A stretch of DNA of 64,000 bases from Defluviitaleaceae bacterium (GTDB lineage: Bacteria; Bacillota; Clostridia; Lachnospirales; WQUN01). Below the pieces are notes generated by a model that searched no databases, had not been told where the DNA came from, and worked only from the letters and a program-made list of their open reading frames with translations. Location of the stretch: positions 47,702 through 111,701 of the forward strand of contig WRGY01000126.1 of assembly GCA_009786925.1 (NCBI GenBank), in the 5' to 3' direction. How positions within the stretch are numbered: position 1 is the stretch's first letter; every line of letters begins with the position of its first letter. A program made the position numbers and the translations under genes. Below are positions 1 through 8,485 of the stretch, piece after piece.

Positions 1-770
1 AAGGCAAAATCGCTGCTCATCAAGTGTTTTATATACTCGCAGCAGTTATGCTAATTGCGAATGCGATTCATTTTAAAAAAATAAAAGCCATAAAACCTGC
101 CACACCTAAGCGCGTTTCTTTTGCGGAAATGAAAACGGCGGCACGCAGGCTTTCTAAGAACAAGTTATTTGTTTATTTTTCGCTCACTATTTTATTTTTC
201 CATATGATGTGGCACGCAGACTGGACGCTGTTTTTTATCGGTCAGCGGAACTACCTTGGCATGAACGAGGTCTTGCTTAGTCTCACACCTGTAGGTGCGA
301 TGATTACGCAACTTTTGACATTAAAATACTGGAGCAGGAATAACGCACGGCAGGGCGTGGAATGGCCACTTGCATATGGTATGGCAGGGCTGGCCTTTAG
401 CCCATTGGCGATTATCGTCGGTGTGAGCATACCACATGCAGGTGTGGGAATCGCCGCGTTTTTGCTGATGCACGCGGCGGGGCAGATGGCTTTTGCAAAC
501 ATAACGCTAAATCTGTTCCAATGTCTGCTAAAGGTCGTAGATGAGGATTATCGCAGTTTTTCGATTTCCGTATATATTATGTTTATAACGCTAAGCAATG
601 CTGTCATGCCTGTGGTGGGTGTCGCAATATACCGCGGACTCGGCGGTAACAGAGAAGCGTTGATTTATACTTTTGCAATGTTTTTTGTGCTAAGATTTGT
701 TGCGGCGGGATTGTGGCTACTTTATGTAAAACATGCGGAGAAAGTGAGGGCGGAGAATGCAAAGCAATGA
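1..770 (+). CDS. MFS transporter, C-terminal part (5' end outside window)
   Basis: The frame is open from the left edge of the window with no stop, so the gene begins upstream and only about 255 residues are seen. They form roughly six hydrophobic segments separated by short basic loops (for example the Lys/Arg-rich stretch around residues 24-50), which fits the second half of a 12-helix major facilitator superfamily permease in the cytoplasmic membrane. The GTG at 24 is in frame but nothing suggests it is the true start. The substrate cannot be read from the sequence. The stop overlaps the start of the next gene (TGA 768-770, ATG 757), so the two are probably co-translated. Confidence 0.75.
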   Translation, partial: GKIAAHQVFYILAAVMLIANAIHFKKIKAIKPATPKRVSFAEMKTAARRLSKNKLFVYFSLTILFFHMMWHADWTLFFIGQRNYLGMNEVLLSLTPVGAMITQLLTLKYWSRNNARQGVEWPLAYGMAGLAFSPLAIIVGVSIPHAGVGIAAFLLMHAAGQMAFANITLNLFQCLLKVVDEDYRSFSISVYIMFITLSNAVMPVVGVAIYRGLGGNREALIYTFAMFFVLRFVAAGLWLLYVKHAEKVRAENAKQ

Positions 771-1311
771 CATAAGCAAACTACGCAAATACTATGCAGG
801 GTTAAATTTTGCGCAGAAAAAAATTTTTATAGTGAATTTGAAAAGCAAGCTGGACAATGTTAACAGTGAGCCGCACAGGACGCTCTTAGAAGAATGTGTG
901 AAATCATATAATGAGGAAGTGCGCGAACGTAACGCGGCGGCAGGATACGAAAATAAAATGCCCGAGGTCTCTGCTGACACTTTTGCGATTGCACTATCCA
1001 GCCTAATCGGAGGTGGGCTGTTTGTCGGAGTGGGTGCGGCTGCGATAAGGGCAAAGCTGTTAGGAAAATGGCAATGCGATGAACGTAGTTTTTATTATTT
1101 CTTTAACGAGGACGGCTCGTTTGAAACAAACGAATTTGATGGAGATGGTGATATATTGCATGGTGATTTTACCGTCAGCCCTGACAATATTGTATTAATC
1201 GAGCCTTGTGAGCAGTTGCGTTTTGATACCCTTATGTTTTCGCAAACGGGAGACAGCTTGATTATCAGGCTAAAGGATGGGTTAACCTTCGAGTATAAGA
1301 AATCAGTATAA
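757..1311 (+). CDS. Small membrane-anchored protein of unknown function
   Basis: The 184-residue product is not one I recognise. Residues 1-65 are charged and helical, a Gly/Ala-rich hydrophobic segment at about residues 75-95 (ALSSLIGGGLFVGVGAAAI) looks like one transmembrane helix, and the remainder resembles a small beta-rich domain beginning LLGKWQCDE, followed by FNEDGSFE. That GKW plus EDGSFE pattern is common in lipocalin-like or META-like beta proteins, but the match is only impressionistic. It overlaps the MFS gene by 14 bases, and its 3' end overlaps the convergent spoIIR by 9 bases. Confidence 0.6.
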   Translation: MQSNDISKLRKYYAGLNFAQKKIFIVNLKSKLDNVNSEPHRTLLEECVKSYNEEVRERNAAAGYENKMPEVSADTFAIALSSLIGGGLFVGVGAAAIRAKLLGKWQCDERSFYYFFNEDGSFETNEFDGDGDILHGDFTVSPDNIVLIEPCEQLRFDTLMFSQTGDSLIIRLKDGLTFEYKKSV

Positions 1312-1947
1312 AAAATTTTGCCACCATTCTATTACGCGAAAACGCACCACAAGCTCGGGTGAGCTTTCTTCTTGATGCATCAGAAGCCTAAATCCATCTT
1401 CGCTTACAGTTTCGGAGAGCCGGGCGCGCCCCTCTTCTGTTGCGGTCATATCTACATAACATAGCGGCGGAAACATAAGACACCACCAATTTTGACCCTC
1501 GCCGCTACCGATTATAATTTGTACGGCTTCATAGTTACCCGGGGGAAATGCCATGTTGCCGTAAAATGTCGTAGGGAAAAACACATCTGTCATCTCTGCA
1601 CTAACCTCATGAGCAAAACCCGCATTGTGTACCGCGTTTTGCGCGTGGAGCTGTAAAGACGGCAACATCTCACGGAAATTTTCGCGTGTTGTAATAATGT
1701 CAGACTCTGCCATAAATTTGTTCGCAAACTCTTCCAAAATCTCTGTGCGCACATGATATTTTAGCTCTTGCTCATTTTCGCAGTCACTATGCGCCATCAC
1801 ATGGAATCTAATTACATTTTGTGCAATATTCTCTTGCGTCACAGCCGAGTACACATAGGTATACGCGGCGACACAAAAGGCGAAAAGCATACCGATACAT
1901 AATGATACTGCAAGGATTTTACTTTCTTTTTTAAGCCAATTAATCAT
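1303..1947 (-). CDS. spoIIR: Stage II sporulation protein R (SpoIIR)
   Basis: SpoIIR is secreted from the forespore and signals to SpoIIGA in the mother cell to process pro-sigma-E. The 214-residue product has an N-terminal membrane or signal segment (about residues 12-32), then the family blocks RFHVMAHSD, a central FFPTTFYGN and a C-terminal PPGNYEAVQI followed by NWWCLMFPPLCYVD. These blocks are the diagnostic core of the family (usually RLHVxANSD, LPAGxYEAL, NWWCVLFPPLC). Length is normal for Clostridia. The gene stands alone, facing away from the arsR-type gene. A forespore sigma-F promoter is expected, but I could not assign one. Confidence 0.92.
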   Translation of the reverse strand: MINWLKKESKILAVSLCIGMLFAFCVAAYTYVYSAVTQENIAQNVIRFHVMAHSDCENEQELKYHVRTEILEEFANKFMAESDIITTRENFREMLPSLQLHAQNAVHNAGFAHEVSAEMTDVFFPTTFYGNMAFPPGNYEAVQIIIGSGEGQNWWCLMFPPLCYVDMTATEEGRARLSETVSEDGFRLLMHQEESSPELVVRFRVIEWWQNFLY

Positions 1948-2028
1948 TTTAAATTCCCCTTTTAAATTTTCATATGATACCTCATGGGTACATCCTTGCC
2001 TTTAAAATTGCCATTTATACAGGGAATA

Positions 2029-2057
2029 TTGACAAATCATTTAAGTTGAACTATCAT
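2029..2057 (+). promoter_or_regulatory. Promoter of the arsR-cadA unit
   Basis: TTGACA at 2029-2034 and TATCAT at 2052-2057 are separated by 17 bases, a near-consensus sigma-A promoter. The inverted repeat at 2057-2082 begins at the -10 element and covers the predicted start of transcription, so a bound repressor would block it. Confidence 0.75.
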
Positions 2058-2082
2058 ACACTTGAACATTCGCTCAAGTGTA
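2057..2082 (+). promoter_or_regulatory. Operator 1 for the ArsR-family regulator
   Basis: Perfect 9-base arms TACACTTGA and TCAAGTGTA flank an 8-base centre. The core TTGAAC...TTCAA pattern fits the imperfect 12-2-12 palindromes bound by ArsR/SmtB metal sensors. It lies directly over the predicted transcription start and ends just before the arsR ribosome binding site. Confidence 0.7.
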
Positions 2083-2096
2083 TCAGGAGGTAGACC

Positions 2097-2447
2097 ATGC
2101 AAAAAAATGTATGTGACTGTGTCATCATCCACGAGGAGGTAGTAGAACGTGTACGCAGTTCCATGCCCGATAGCGACAAGCTGTACAACCTCGCAAATCT
2201 TTATAAAATGTTTTCTGACAATACTCGGCTAAAAATTTTGTCTGCGTTGTCATGTGAGGAAATGTGTGTGTGTGACCTTGCGGCATTGTTAAATATGACA
2301 GTATCGGCCATTTCACATCAACTAAAATCGCTCCGTCTTGCTAATCTGGTGAAATACGAAAAACAGGGCAAAATTGTTTATTATTCACTTGCCGACTGCC
2401 ATGCACGAGAAATTTTCAAAATGGGACTGGAACATATCATGGAGTAA
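2097..2447 (+). CDS. ArsR/SmtB-family metal-responsive repressor (CadC-like)
   Basis: A 116-residue winged-helix repressor that should release DNA on binding a soft or transition metal. The sequence has an N-terminal Cys pair region (NVCDC at residues 4-8), the helix-turn-helix with the metal-site motif CVCDLAALL (the ELCVCDL-type alpha-3N site of CadC, CmtR and ArsR), the recognition helix MTVSAISHQLKSL, and the wing KQGKIVYYSL. The N-terminal cysteines plus CVC resemble the Cys4 site of CadC (Cd/Pb/Zn). An AGGAGG ribosome site lies 7 bases upstream. It sits between two similar palindromes and just ahead of the P1B-ATPase, which it most likely controls. Confidence 0.88.
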   Translation: MQKNVCDCVIIHEEVVERVRSSMPDSDKLYNLANLYKMFSDNTRLKILSALSCEEMCVCDLAALLNMTVSAISHQLKSLRLANLVKYEKQGKIVYYSLADCHAREIFKMGLEHIME

Positions 2448-2465
2448 GTTTTTTTACCCGAACAT

Positions 2466-2481
2466 TTGAATATATGTTCAA
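2466..2481 (+). promoter_or_regulatory. Operator 2 between arsR and the metal ATPase
   Basis: TTGAATATATGTTCAA is an inverted repeat with one central mismatch. It shares the TTGAA/TTCAA half-sites of the upstream operator. A TATAAT lies immediately after it (2483-2488), so an internal promoter is possible, although no good -35 is seen at the right distance. Confidence 0.55.
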
Positions 2482-2506
2482 GTATAATCATTAAGGGGGC
2501 TTAATT

Positions 2507-4387
2507 ATGAAAACATGTTGTGAAAAAGAACGGCCAAACCGAGCCACATTATGGCTTACAGTGGGAGCTGTTACATTTTTTGCGGGTATTGTCTTTATGT
2601 ATGTGATTGACACGTATGTGAGTAAATATCTCGCACTTGGATTCTTTACATTCAGCTATTTGCTTCTTGGAGGAAAAGTGCTTCTTCGCATGTTTAAAAA
2701 TATCGCAAGGGGTCAAATTTTTGATGAAAATTTCCTCATGGGTGTTGCCACACTCGGTGCGATTGCGATAGGCAAATATGCAGAGGCTGTCACGGTAATG
2801 CTGTTTTATCAAATCGGAGAATTTTTCCAGGACATGGCGGTAGAAAAATCTAAAAAACAGATAAGCGACCTCATGGACATCCGACCCGACTATGCAAACA
2901 TAGAAAAAAATGGGCAGTTTATAAAAACAAACCCTGACGAAATAAAAATCGGCGACACATTTATAGTAAAGCCGGGAGAAAAAATCCCGCTCGACGGAGT
3001 AGTAATCGAAGGTGAAGCCCTGCTTGATACATCGGCACTCACGGGCGAGTCTACTCCACGGAAGGTGACGATAAACGATGGCGTAATATCGGGATGCATA
3101 AACCAAAACGGCGTGCTAAAAATAAAAGCCACTCAAACCTTTGGAGAGTCCACAGTATCAAAAATCCTAGAGCTCGTAGAAAATGCCGCGAGCAAAAAAG
3201 CACCTACAGAGACATTTATCGCAAAGTTTGCGCGATACTATACCCCTACTGTCGTGGGGTTTGCGATGGTGCTTGCTACTGTGCCGCCTCTGTTTTTTGG
3301 CGAGGAATGGTTTGACTGGATAAGCCGCGCACTTATTTTTCTTGTAATTTCGTGTCCATGTGCTTTGGTTGTGTCTATACCGCTGGGTTTTATGGGTGGA
3401 ATCGGCGGCGCATCGAAGCGCGGTATTTTGGTAAAAGGAGGCAACTATCTGGAAGCATTGGCAAATCTTAATTTTGTCGTTTTTGACAAAACAGGCACAC
3501 TTACAAAAGGCGTGTTTAAAGTGACACAAATATCGCCGTCAAATGGTTTTTGTAAAAGCGACCTGCTGGAAGCCACTGCCCAAGCCGAGGCATTTTCTAA
3601 TCACCCCATAGCGGTATCTATTCTCAAAGAGTACGGCAAAGATGTCGATAAAAACGCTTTGAAAAACTACGAAGAAATCGCAGGCCACGGCGTTAGTGTA
3701 ATCGCCGATGGCAAAAAAATCTTGGCAGGCAATGTAAAGCTCATGGATATAAATCACATTCCATATGAAGAAACGCAATCAAACACAACTGTCTATACCG
3801 CGATAGACGGTGTATATGCGGGCAGTATCACCATCGCCGACGAAATAAAACCCGACAGCTACGGTCTACCCGACATGCTAAAAACCATTGGCATAAAAAG
3901 AACAATAATGCTGACAGGCGACACAGTACAAATAGCAAACTCCGTCGCAAAAGAATTAAATATCACCGAAGTACACGCAAGCCTTCTGCCACAACAAAAA
4001 GCAGAGGTGGTCGAATCGCTTAAAAATGTCGCTTTTGTAGGCGACGGAATAAACGACGCACCTGTGCTTGCGATGGCAGATGTGGGCATAGCAATGGGTG
4101 GATTGGGCTCTGACGCGGCAATCGAAGTGGCTGATATAGTACTTATGACAGATGAGCCTTCTAAGCTCATAGAAGCAATAAAAATCGCCCGCTTCACAAA
4201 GCGGGTGGTATGGCAGAATATCGTGTTTTCGCTCGGTGTAAAATTTTTATTTATATTCTTGGCCACACTCGGCGTTTCGTCTTTATGGGAAGCAGTATTT
4301 GCAGATGTCGGCGTTTCGCTGTTAGCAGTTTTTAACAGCTTACGCATCAACAACAAACCTTTACAAAACCACGCCAACAATCTATAG
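2507..4387 (+). CDS. cadA: P1B-type heavy-metal exporting ATPase (Cd/Zn/Pb class)
   Basis: A 626-residue cytoplasmic-membrane pump that uses ATP to export soft divalent cations. Visible in order are the actuator TGES loop (LTGESTPR), the transmembrane metal site SCPCALV with Cys283-Pro-Cys285, the phosphorylation site DKTGTLT with Asp327, the HP dipeptide of the nucleotide domain (NHPIA, His366) and the hinge GDGINDAP (about 512-519). CPC plus HP defines the P1B-2 ZntA/CadA group. There is no N-terminal HMA domain; only a CC pair at residues 4-5 and a short charged tail remain, which may be a minimal metal-loading site. It lies 59 bases after the ArsR-type gene and carries its own operator-like palindrome upstream. 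Confidence 0.9.
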   Translation: MKTCCEKERPNRATLWLTVGAVTFFAGIVFMYVIDTYVSKYLALGFFTFSYLLLGGKVLLRMFKNIARGQIFDENFLMGVATLGAIAIGKYAEAVTVMLFYQIGEFFQDMAVEKSKKQISDLMDIRPDYANIEKNGQFIKTNPDEIKIGDTFIVKPGEKIPLDGVVIEGEALLDTSALTGESTPRKVTINDGVISGCINQNGVLKIKATQTFGESTVSKILELVENAASKKAPTETFIAKFARYYTPTVVGFAMVLATVPPLFFGEEWFDWISRALIFLVISCPCALVVSIPLGFMGGIGGASKRGILVKGGNYLEALANLNFVVFDKTGTLTKGVFKVTQISPSNGFCKSDLLEATAQAEAFSNHPIAVSILKEYGKDVDKNALKNYEEIAGHGVSVIADGKKILAGNVKLMDINHIPYEETQSNTTVYTAIDGVYAGSITIADEIKPDSYGLPDMLKTIGIKRTIMLTGDTVQIANSVAKELNITEVHASLLPQQKAEVVESLKNVAFVGDGINDAPVLAMADVGIAMGGLGSDAAIEVADIVLMTDEPSKLIEAIKIARFTKRVVWQNIVFSLGVKFLFIFLATLGVSSLWEAVFADVGVSLLAVFNSLRINNKPLQNHANNL

Positions 4388-4418
4388 TACTCCCTAGACA
4401 TTTGTCGAGGGGGATAAC

Positions 4419-5681
4419 ATGAAGGCTGATTTTTTTCAAGAAGCATTTTTAAACAAGCCATATCGTGTACATGGATTGTTGTATATATTTTTTATCATTG
4501 CGGGTTTTGTTTATGATTCACCTGCGCAGGTTTTTTTAGGGCTTATTGAGATTTCTACAGGTGCGGATATTCTTGTAACGGACTATATTTTTACCGGCGG
4601 ACTTGGGGCGGCGATGGTGAATGCAGGGCTTTCGGGTCTGCTTGCGGTAGGCGCGTTGGCTTTGGCAAAGCACAAGCCTATCGGCCTCACCATGGGAACG
4701 CTTGGTCTTGTTGTTGGTATCGGTTTTTTTGGCAAAAATCTAATCAATATGCCGCCCATTATTTTGGGTGGCTTTTTGTATGCAAAATACGCAAAAATGC
4801 CATATGGCGTAAGTGTTTTGCGTGCGGTGCTTGCCACATGCCTTGCACCCGCGGTTACTCAGTTTGCGTTTATTATTGATATACCCGTTACCATCAGTAC
4901 CACCATCGGTGTTTTTGTCGGTATCGGCATTGGATTCTTAATAAACCCCCTTGCAGTACATAAATTTGATGCACATAAGGGCTATAATTTGTACAACGTA
5001 GGTTTTGCGGCAGGATTTATCGGCATGTTGATTTTCGCGCTTTACAGCCTTATTGGCTATGATTTTTATACATTAAGTTATTGGAGCAGCGGGTACAATC
5101 TGCAACTCTCCATTTTGTTGGTGGCATATTCATTATATTTTATTGTATGCGGTGCTTTATGTAAGACAGAAAAGACGCTCTCGTTTAAGGATTATTTTAA
5201 ATTCCACGAGTTTGAACTGGATTTCTTTGAAGATTATAAAGAAAAATCCTATATCCACATGGGGATTATGGGATTTGCATGTTTTATTTTTATGCTCATC
5301 ATACGAGGTCAGTATAGCGGACCCGTGATTGGTACGATTTTATCGGTCGTGGGATTTGGTGCTTTTGGTAAGGCAATTTTTTCGGCACTGCCTGTCATGC
5401 TGGGTGCCATGCTTGCAGCGGCGGTCAGCTGGCATTTTAGGGGGACACCTATCAATGAAGGCAGTATGCTGGTCGCCATTCTCTTTTCGACATGCCTTTC
5501 GCCGCTTGCACGCAAATTTGGATGGCGGTGGGGAATGCTCGCCGGCTTTATCCATCTGACATTTGCAGCCAATATCGGCGGATTCCATGGCGGGATGAAC
5601 CTTTATAATAACGGATTTGCAGGCGGACTTACGGCGATGATGTTATTCCCGATTATTACCTTTTTTAGGCATGAGACCTGA
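4419..5681 (+). CDS. DUF1576-family polytopic membrane protein
   Basis: The 420 residues are almost wholly hydrophobic, with about 11-12 membrane helices, repeated Gly-rich helix turns (GGLGAAMVNAGLSG, GGMNLYNNGFAGG) and a short charged cytoplasmic loop near residues 250-275. The pattern matches the DUF1576 family of Firmicutes as I remember it; function is unknown. The GGxNLYNxGFAxG motif occurs in both halves (KGYNLYNVGFAAG and GGMNLYNNGFAGG), pointing to an internal duplication. It begins 31 bases after the metal ATPase, so it may share that transcript, which is the only hint of a link to metals. Its end overlaps the convergent methyltransferase gene by 17 bases. Confidence 0.72.
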   Translation: MKADFFQEAFLNKPYRVHGLLYIFFIIAGFVYDSPAQVFLGLIEISTGADILVTDYIFTGGLGAAMVNAGLSGLLAVGALALAKHKPIGLTMGTLGLVVGIGFFGKNLINMPPIILGGFLYAKYAKMPYGVSVLRAVLATCLAPAVTQFAFIIDIPVTISTTIGVFVGIGIGFLINPLAVHKFDAHKGYNLYNVGFAAGFIGMLIFALYSLIGYDFYTLSYWSSGYNLQLSILLVAYSLYFIVCGALCKTEKTLSFKDYFKFHEFELDFFEDYKEKSYIHMGIMGFACFIFMLIIRGQYSGPVIGTILSVVGFGAFGKAIFSALPVMLGAMLAAAVSWHFRGTPINEGSMLVAILFSTCLSPLARKFGWRWGMLAGFIHLTFAANIGGFHGGMNLYNNGFAGGLTAMMLFPIITFFRHET

Positions 5682-6246
5682 CGACAAACAGAGATTTTTT
5701 CTTATAAATGATTTCGACATATTTGAATATGGTTTTTAATTTTTTTATGGAACTCTCCGCGCCATGTTTTTTTTGGATTACAATATAAAACGCGCCATCG
5801 GGGGTGAGGTGGGCGGCAGAATCTTCGTACATACGATACATTACATCCTTGCCTGCGTGTATGGGTGGATTTAGGGTGATTGTTTCGAACTTGCCGTTGA
5901 TTTTTTCGAATGAATCGGAGTGAATCAATGTGGCGATGACCCCATTGCGAGCCGCATTTTTTTGTGCATAACTAAGCGCGAGGCTGTTTATATCACTTTG
6001 AGTTAGCACGATTTCATTTGTTTTTGCAAGAGATATGCCTATGACCCCATAGCCACATCCCAAATCCAAGAAAGCCCCCTTCACAGGGGGCATATTTTGT
6101 ATGAGTATGAGTGAGGCATCATCAATCTTGTCGCAAGAAAACAAGCCGTTATTTGTTAAAAATCCCAGCCTGTGGCCAAAAATTTCTAGTGGAATTTCTC
6201 TATCCTGCGTCAAAACCTCGTGGTTTTCTATGAAGTAATGGCTCAT
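5665..6246 (-). CDS. Class I SAM methyltransferase, RsmC/YbxB type
   Basis: The 193-residue product has motif I LDLGCGYGVIG (about residues 59-69) and the NPPIHAG motif that replaces NPPY in the guanine-N2 rRNA methyltransferases related to RsmC. It is the catalytic half only; proteobacterial RsmC carries an extra N-terminal domain, whereas Firmicute YbxB-like proteins have this short form. The likely role is N2-methylation of a guanine in 16S rRNA or another RNA, by inference. The start codon overlaps the stop of eda by four bases (ATGA), so the pair is one unit, though no functional link is evident. Confidence 0.8.
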   Translation of the reverse strand: MSHYFIENHEVLTQDREIPLEIFGHRLGFLTNNGLFSCDKIDDASLILIQNMPPVKGAFLDLGCGYGVIGISLAKTNEIVLTQSDINSLALSYAQKNAARNGVIATLIHSDSFEKINGKFETITLNPPIHAGKDVMYRMYEDSAAHLTPDGAFYIVIQKKHGAESSIKKLKTIFKYVEIIYKKKSLFVVRSHA

Positions 6247-6869
6247 TTAGCAAGTTGTACCGCTTCGCGTGTTAGCTCAGTGATTTTTGCAAAATCGCCG
6301 TTGTTGATTAGCTCGTCCTTTACCATCCAACTGCCGCCGCACGCAAACACGCTTTTTATTGCGAGATAGTCTTTGATATTGGAAGGTGTAAGTCCACCCG
6401 TGGGCATAAATTTCATTTTATTGTATGGCGCGGTAAGGGCTTTTAGCATATTGGCTCCACCTGCCGCTTCTGCCGGAAAAAACTTTAATGCCTCAAGGCC
6501 GAGTGATAGGCCCTGCTCGATTTCGCTCGGAGTGCATATCCCCGGCAACATCGGTACACCACGGTCGTTGCAGTGGCGCACGGTCGCAGGATTTAGACCC
6601 GGGGCAACCATAAATTTTGCACCGGCGGCGATGGCCTCGTCCACCTGCGCAGAAGTAAGTACAGTACCAGCTCCCACCAGCATATCGGGAAATTCTTTTG
6701 TAATAGCGCGTATGGCATCTGCCGCCGCCGCCGTACGGAATGTAACCTCGGCACACGGCAATCCGCCTTCGCATAATGCACGAGCAAGGGGGACGGCCTT
6801 TTCTACATCATTTATTACTATGACGGGAACAATTTTCATTTTTGCTAAACTTTCGAATATCGGGTGCAT
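6243..6869 (-). CDS. eda: KDPG/KHG aldolase
   Basis: A TIM-barrel class I aldolase that cleaves 2-keto-3-deoxy-6-phosphogluconate to pyruvate and glyceraldehyde 3-phosphate (and may act on 4-hydroxy-2-oxoglutarate). Key features are Glu41 in EVTFRT, GAGTVL, the LPGICTPSE block, the Schiff-base Lys129 in LKFFPAE, the phosphate loop PTGGL and GGSWM near the end. I chose the ATG at 6869 (208 residues) because AGGAG lies 9 bases upstream; an in-frame TTG three codons earlier overlaps that site. No gluconate kinase or dehydratase is near, so the hexuronate or Entner-Doudoroff partner genes must lie elsewhere. Confidence 0.9.
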   Translation of the reverse strand: MHPIFESLAKMKIVPVIVINDVEKAVPLARALCEGGLPCAEVTFRTAAAADAIRAITKEFPDMLVGAGTVLTSAQVDEAIAAGAKFMVAPGLNPATVRHCNDRGVPMLPGICTPSEIEQGLSLGLEALKFFPAEAAGGANMLKALTAPYNKMKFMPTGGLTPSNIKDYLAIKSVFACGGSWMVKDELINNGDFAKITELTREAVQLAK

Positions 6870-6928
6870 AAAAAACAACTCCTTTTTTTGTAATAACTTT
6901 ATTGTAGCATACTAGAAAAGAAATACAA

Positions 6929-6958
6929 TTGACATATGTTCATTTGTTGCGTTAGAAT
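6929..6958 (+). promoter_or_regulatory. Promoter of the stalk-domain protein gene
   Basis: TTGACA (6929-6934) and TAGAAT (6953-6958) are 18 bases apart, followed by AAAAAAGGAG ahead of the ATG at 6992. This is a good sigma-A-type promoter. Confidence 0.65.
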
Positions 6959-6991
6959 GAAGCAAATTTAAAAAAAAGGAGAAGATTATTA

Positions 6992-8467
6992 ATGAAAAAA
7001 AGCACATCTCGTTTTACCGCATTGCTTGTAGCGATTGCTATGATTGCGGCTATTTTCCCGGCCATGGTTGTTTCTGCACAGGAAACAGTTGCCCTTGGTG
7101 AGTTTAACTACCCGCATGACTGGGCTCCCAGATGGAATGCGGACGGTGTAAACGACGCTACTTATCCCCTACAGTGGGAAGACGTTGTATCAGCAGTACA
7201 GCTTGTTGTAGAGCTTTCTGATGTACCCGAAGGTACAGTTGAATTGGTAATGCAAAGCGACGGTAACAACTGGTGGGGACAAGCCCCTGTTTTTAATCCT
7301 GATTATGAAGAAGGCACAACCATCGTTGTTGACCTTGCAGATGTTGCAGGTTGGGATGCCTTCATCAGCGAAGGCCCGGGTCGTTTTGGACTTAGCTTCA
7401 TAGGTGACATTATTGTAAGCGCGCATTTGGTACTTGGTGACGCACCTGCGGCACCCGTGGCGATTGCCGCACCAGTAGCAGTAGGCGCGTCCGGCCAAAG
7501 TGTTCTGCGTCTCGTGACAGACAGCACAGCATATGACCTCGACGGCGTACAAGGCACACTGGAAGTTGCCCCCATAAATGTAGACGGCCGCACACTCATT
7601 CCTTTCCGCTTTATCGGCGAAACAATGGGCGCAGTCGTAACACACACACCTGCAACAGACGCAACACCACTCATTGCGCATTTTGCACTCGACAACATAA
7701 ATGTTGACATCACAATGGGCGTAGATATTTTCCACAATGGTGTAAATATCGGCACACCCGACATAGTTGATGGCAGAACACTCGTACCTGTCCGCGTTGC
7801 AGAAATGATGGGCGCGGAAGTAGTGTGGGAGCCTGTAGCTCGCGCTGTATATGTAATCTTTGGCGAGGACTATGTTCCCGAACTTCCTACCGAACTTCCT
7901 ATAGAGGAAGAAGAAGAGGAAGTTGAAGAAGAAATAGAAGAAGAAATAGAAGAAGAAATAGAAGAAGTTGAGGAAGAGGAAGAAGAGGAAATTGAAGAAG
8001 CTCCCGCCGCCGGCGCAGACAATCCTCCCACAGGCAATGTACTCCGTGGCACACAGCTCAATGCATCAGGTCATGGCTCTGTACAGTTTGATGTTAATGT
8101 AACAGCGGGTCAAGAATACACATTGTCTGTTTGGGTAATGAATGCACCCGGACGCGACAACTTCATGTTCCAATGGTCACACTATCCTGCTAACATCGAC
8201 GGATTGTGCTGTGGAGAACGTGATTGCGACGGACTACCTTCTACCCCCGGCGAATGGGTTTTCCACGAAATCACATTCACCGTACCCGCTACAAACAATT
8301 CTATGATGCAGTTTGTATCCGGCGATGGTGGAGCAGGAGACATTTTCTATATCGCAGACGTAACAATCACAAACTCCGCAGGTGTTTCTACCGTAATCCC
8401 CCTCAATGCAATCAGGAGACACTGGGATGACTCCAGCTTTGCAGTAAGCATCGTACCCGCACCTTAA
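6992..8467 (+). CDS. Secreted stalk-domain (copper amine oxidase N-like) protein with Glu tract
   Basis: The 491-residue product has a signal peptide (Lys-rich start, hydrophobic core, likely cut after VSA at residue 29). A beta-rich region (about 30-150, with Trp-rich DGNNWWG) is followed by a copper-amine-oxidase-N1-like stalk domain (about 165-300), recognised by the paired blocks VDGRTLIPFRFIGE and VDGRTLVPVRVAEMMG. Next comes a highly acidic Glu linker (about 304-340) and a C-terminal jelly-roll, CBM-like module (about 345-490, starting NVLRGTQLNASG). It is presumably an extracellular or wall-associated, possibly carbohydrate-binding protein. No LPXTG or SLH motif is seen. It is monocistronic, with its own promoter and terminator. 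Confidence 0.78.
   Translation: MKKSTSRFTALLVAIAMIAAIFPAMVVSAQETVALGEFNYPHDWAPRWNADGVNDATYPLQWEDVVSAVQLVVELSDVPEGTVELVMQSDGNNWWGQAPVFNPDYEEGTTIVVDLADVAGWDAFISEGPGRFGLSFIGDIIVSAHLVLGDAPAAPVAIAAPVAVGASGQSVLRLVTDSTAYDLDGVQGTLEVAPINVDGRTLIPFRFIGETMGAVVTHTPATDATPLIAHFALDNINVDITMGVDIFHNGVNIGTPDIVDGRTLVPVRVAEMMGAEVVWEPVARAVYVIFGEDYVPELPTELPIEEEEEEVEEEIEEEIEEEIEEVEEEEEEEIEEAPAAGADNPPTGNVLRGTQLNASGHGSVQFDVNVTAGQEYTLSVWVMNAPGRDNFMFQWSHYPANIDGLCCGERDCDGLPSTPGEWVFHEITFTVPATNNSMMQFVSGDGGAGDIFYIADVTITNSAGVSTVIPLNAIRRHWDDSSFAVSIVPAP
7903..8000 (+). repeat. Glu-codon microsatellite inside the stalk-domain gene
   Basis: An almost pure GAA/GAG/ATA/GTT codon tract that contains three tandem copies of the 12-mer GAAGAAGAAATA. 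It encodes an EEEIEEEIEEE-type acidic rod. It is likely to vary in length by slippage in multiples of the repeat without breaking the frame. Confidence 0.85.
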
Positions 8468-8485
8468 ATAAGATTGAATGTAAGA

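Noticed and set aside
2549..3106. Open frame of 185 codons on the minus strand within the metal ATPase gene
   Set aside because: It lies wholly opposite a well-supported P1B-ATPase, has odd composition (rich in Cys, Tyr, Phe, His) and matches no family.
7190..7764. Two minus-strand open frames opposite the stalk-domain gene
   Set aside because: They are shadows of the codon pattern of the real gene, with no ribosome site or recognisable domain.
7903..8000. Regularly spaced repeats as a possible CRISPR array
   Set aside because: The 12-base units are tandem without spacers, and in frame they code for Glu/Ile; no cas genes are near.
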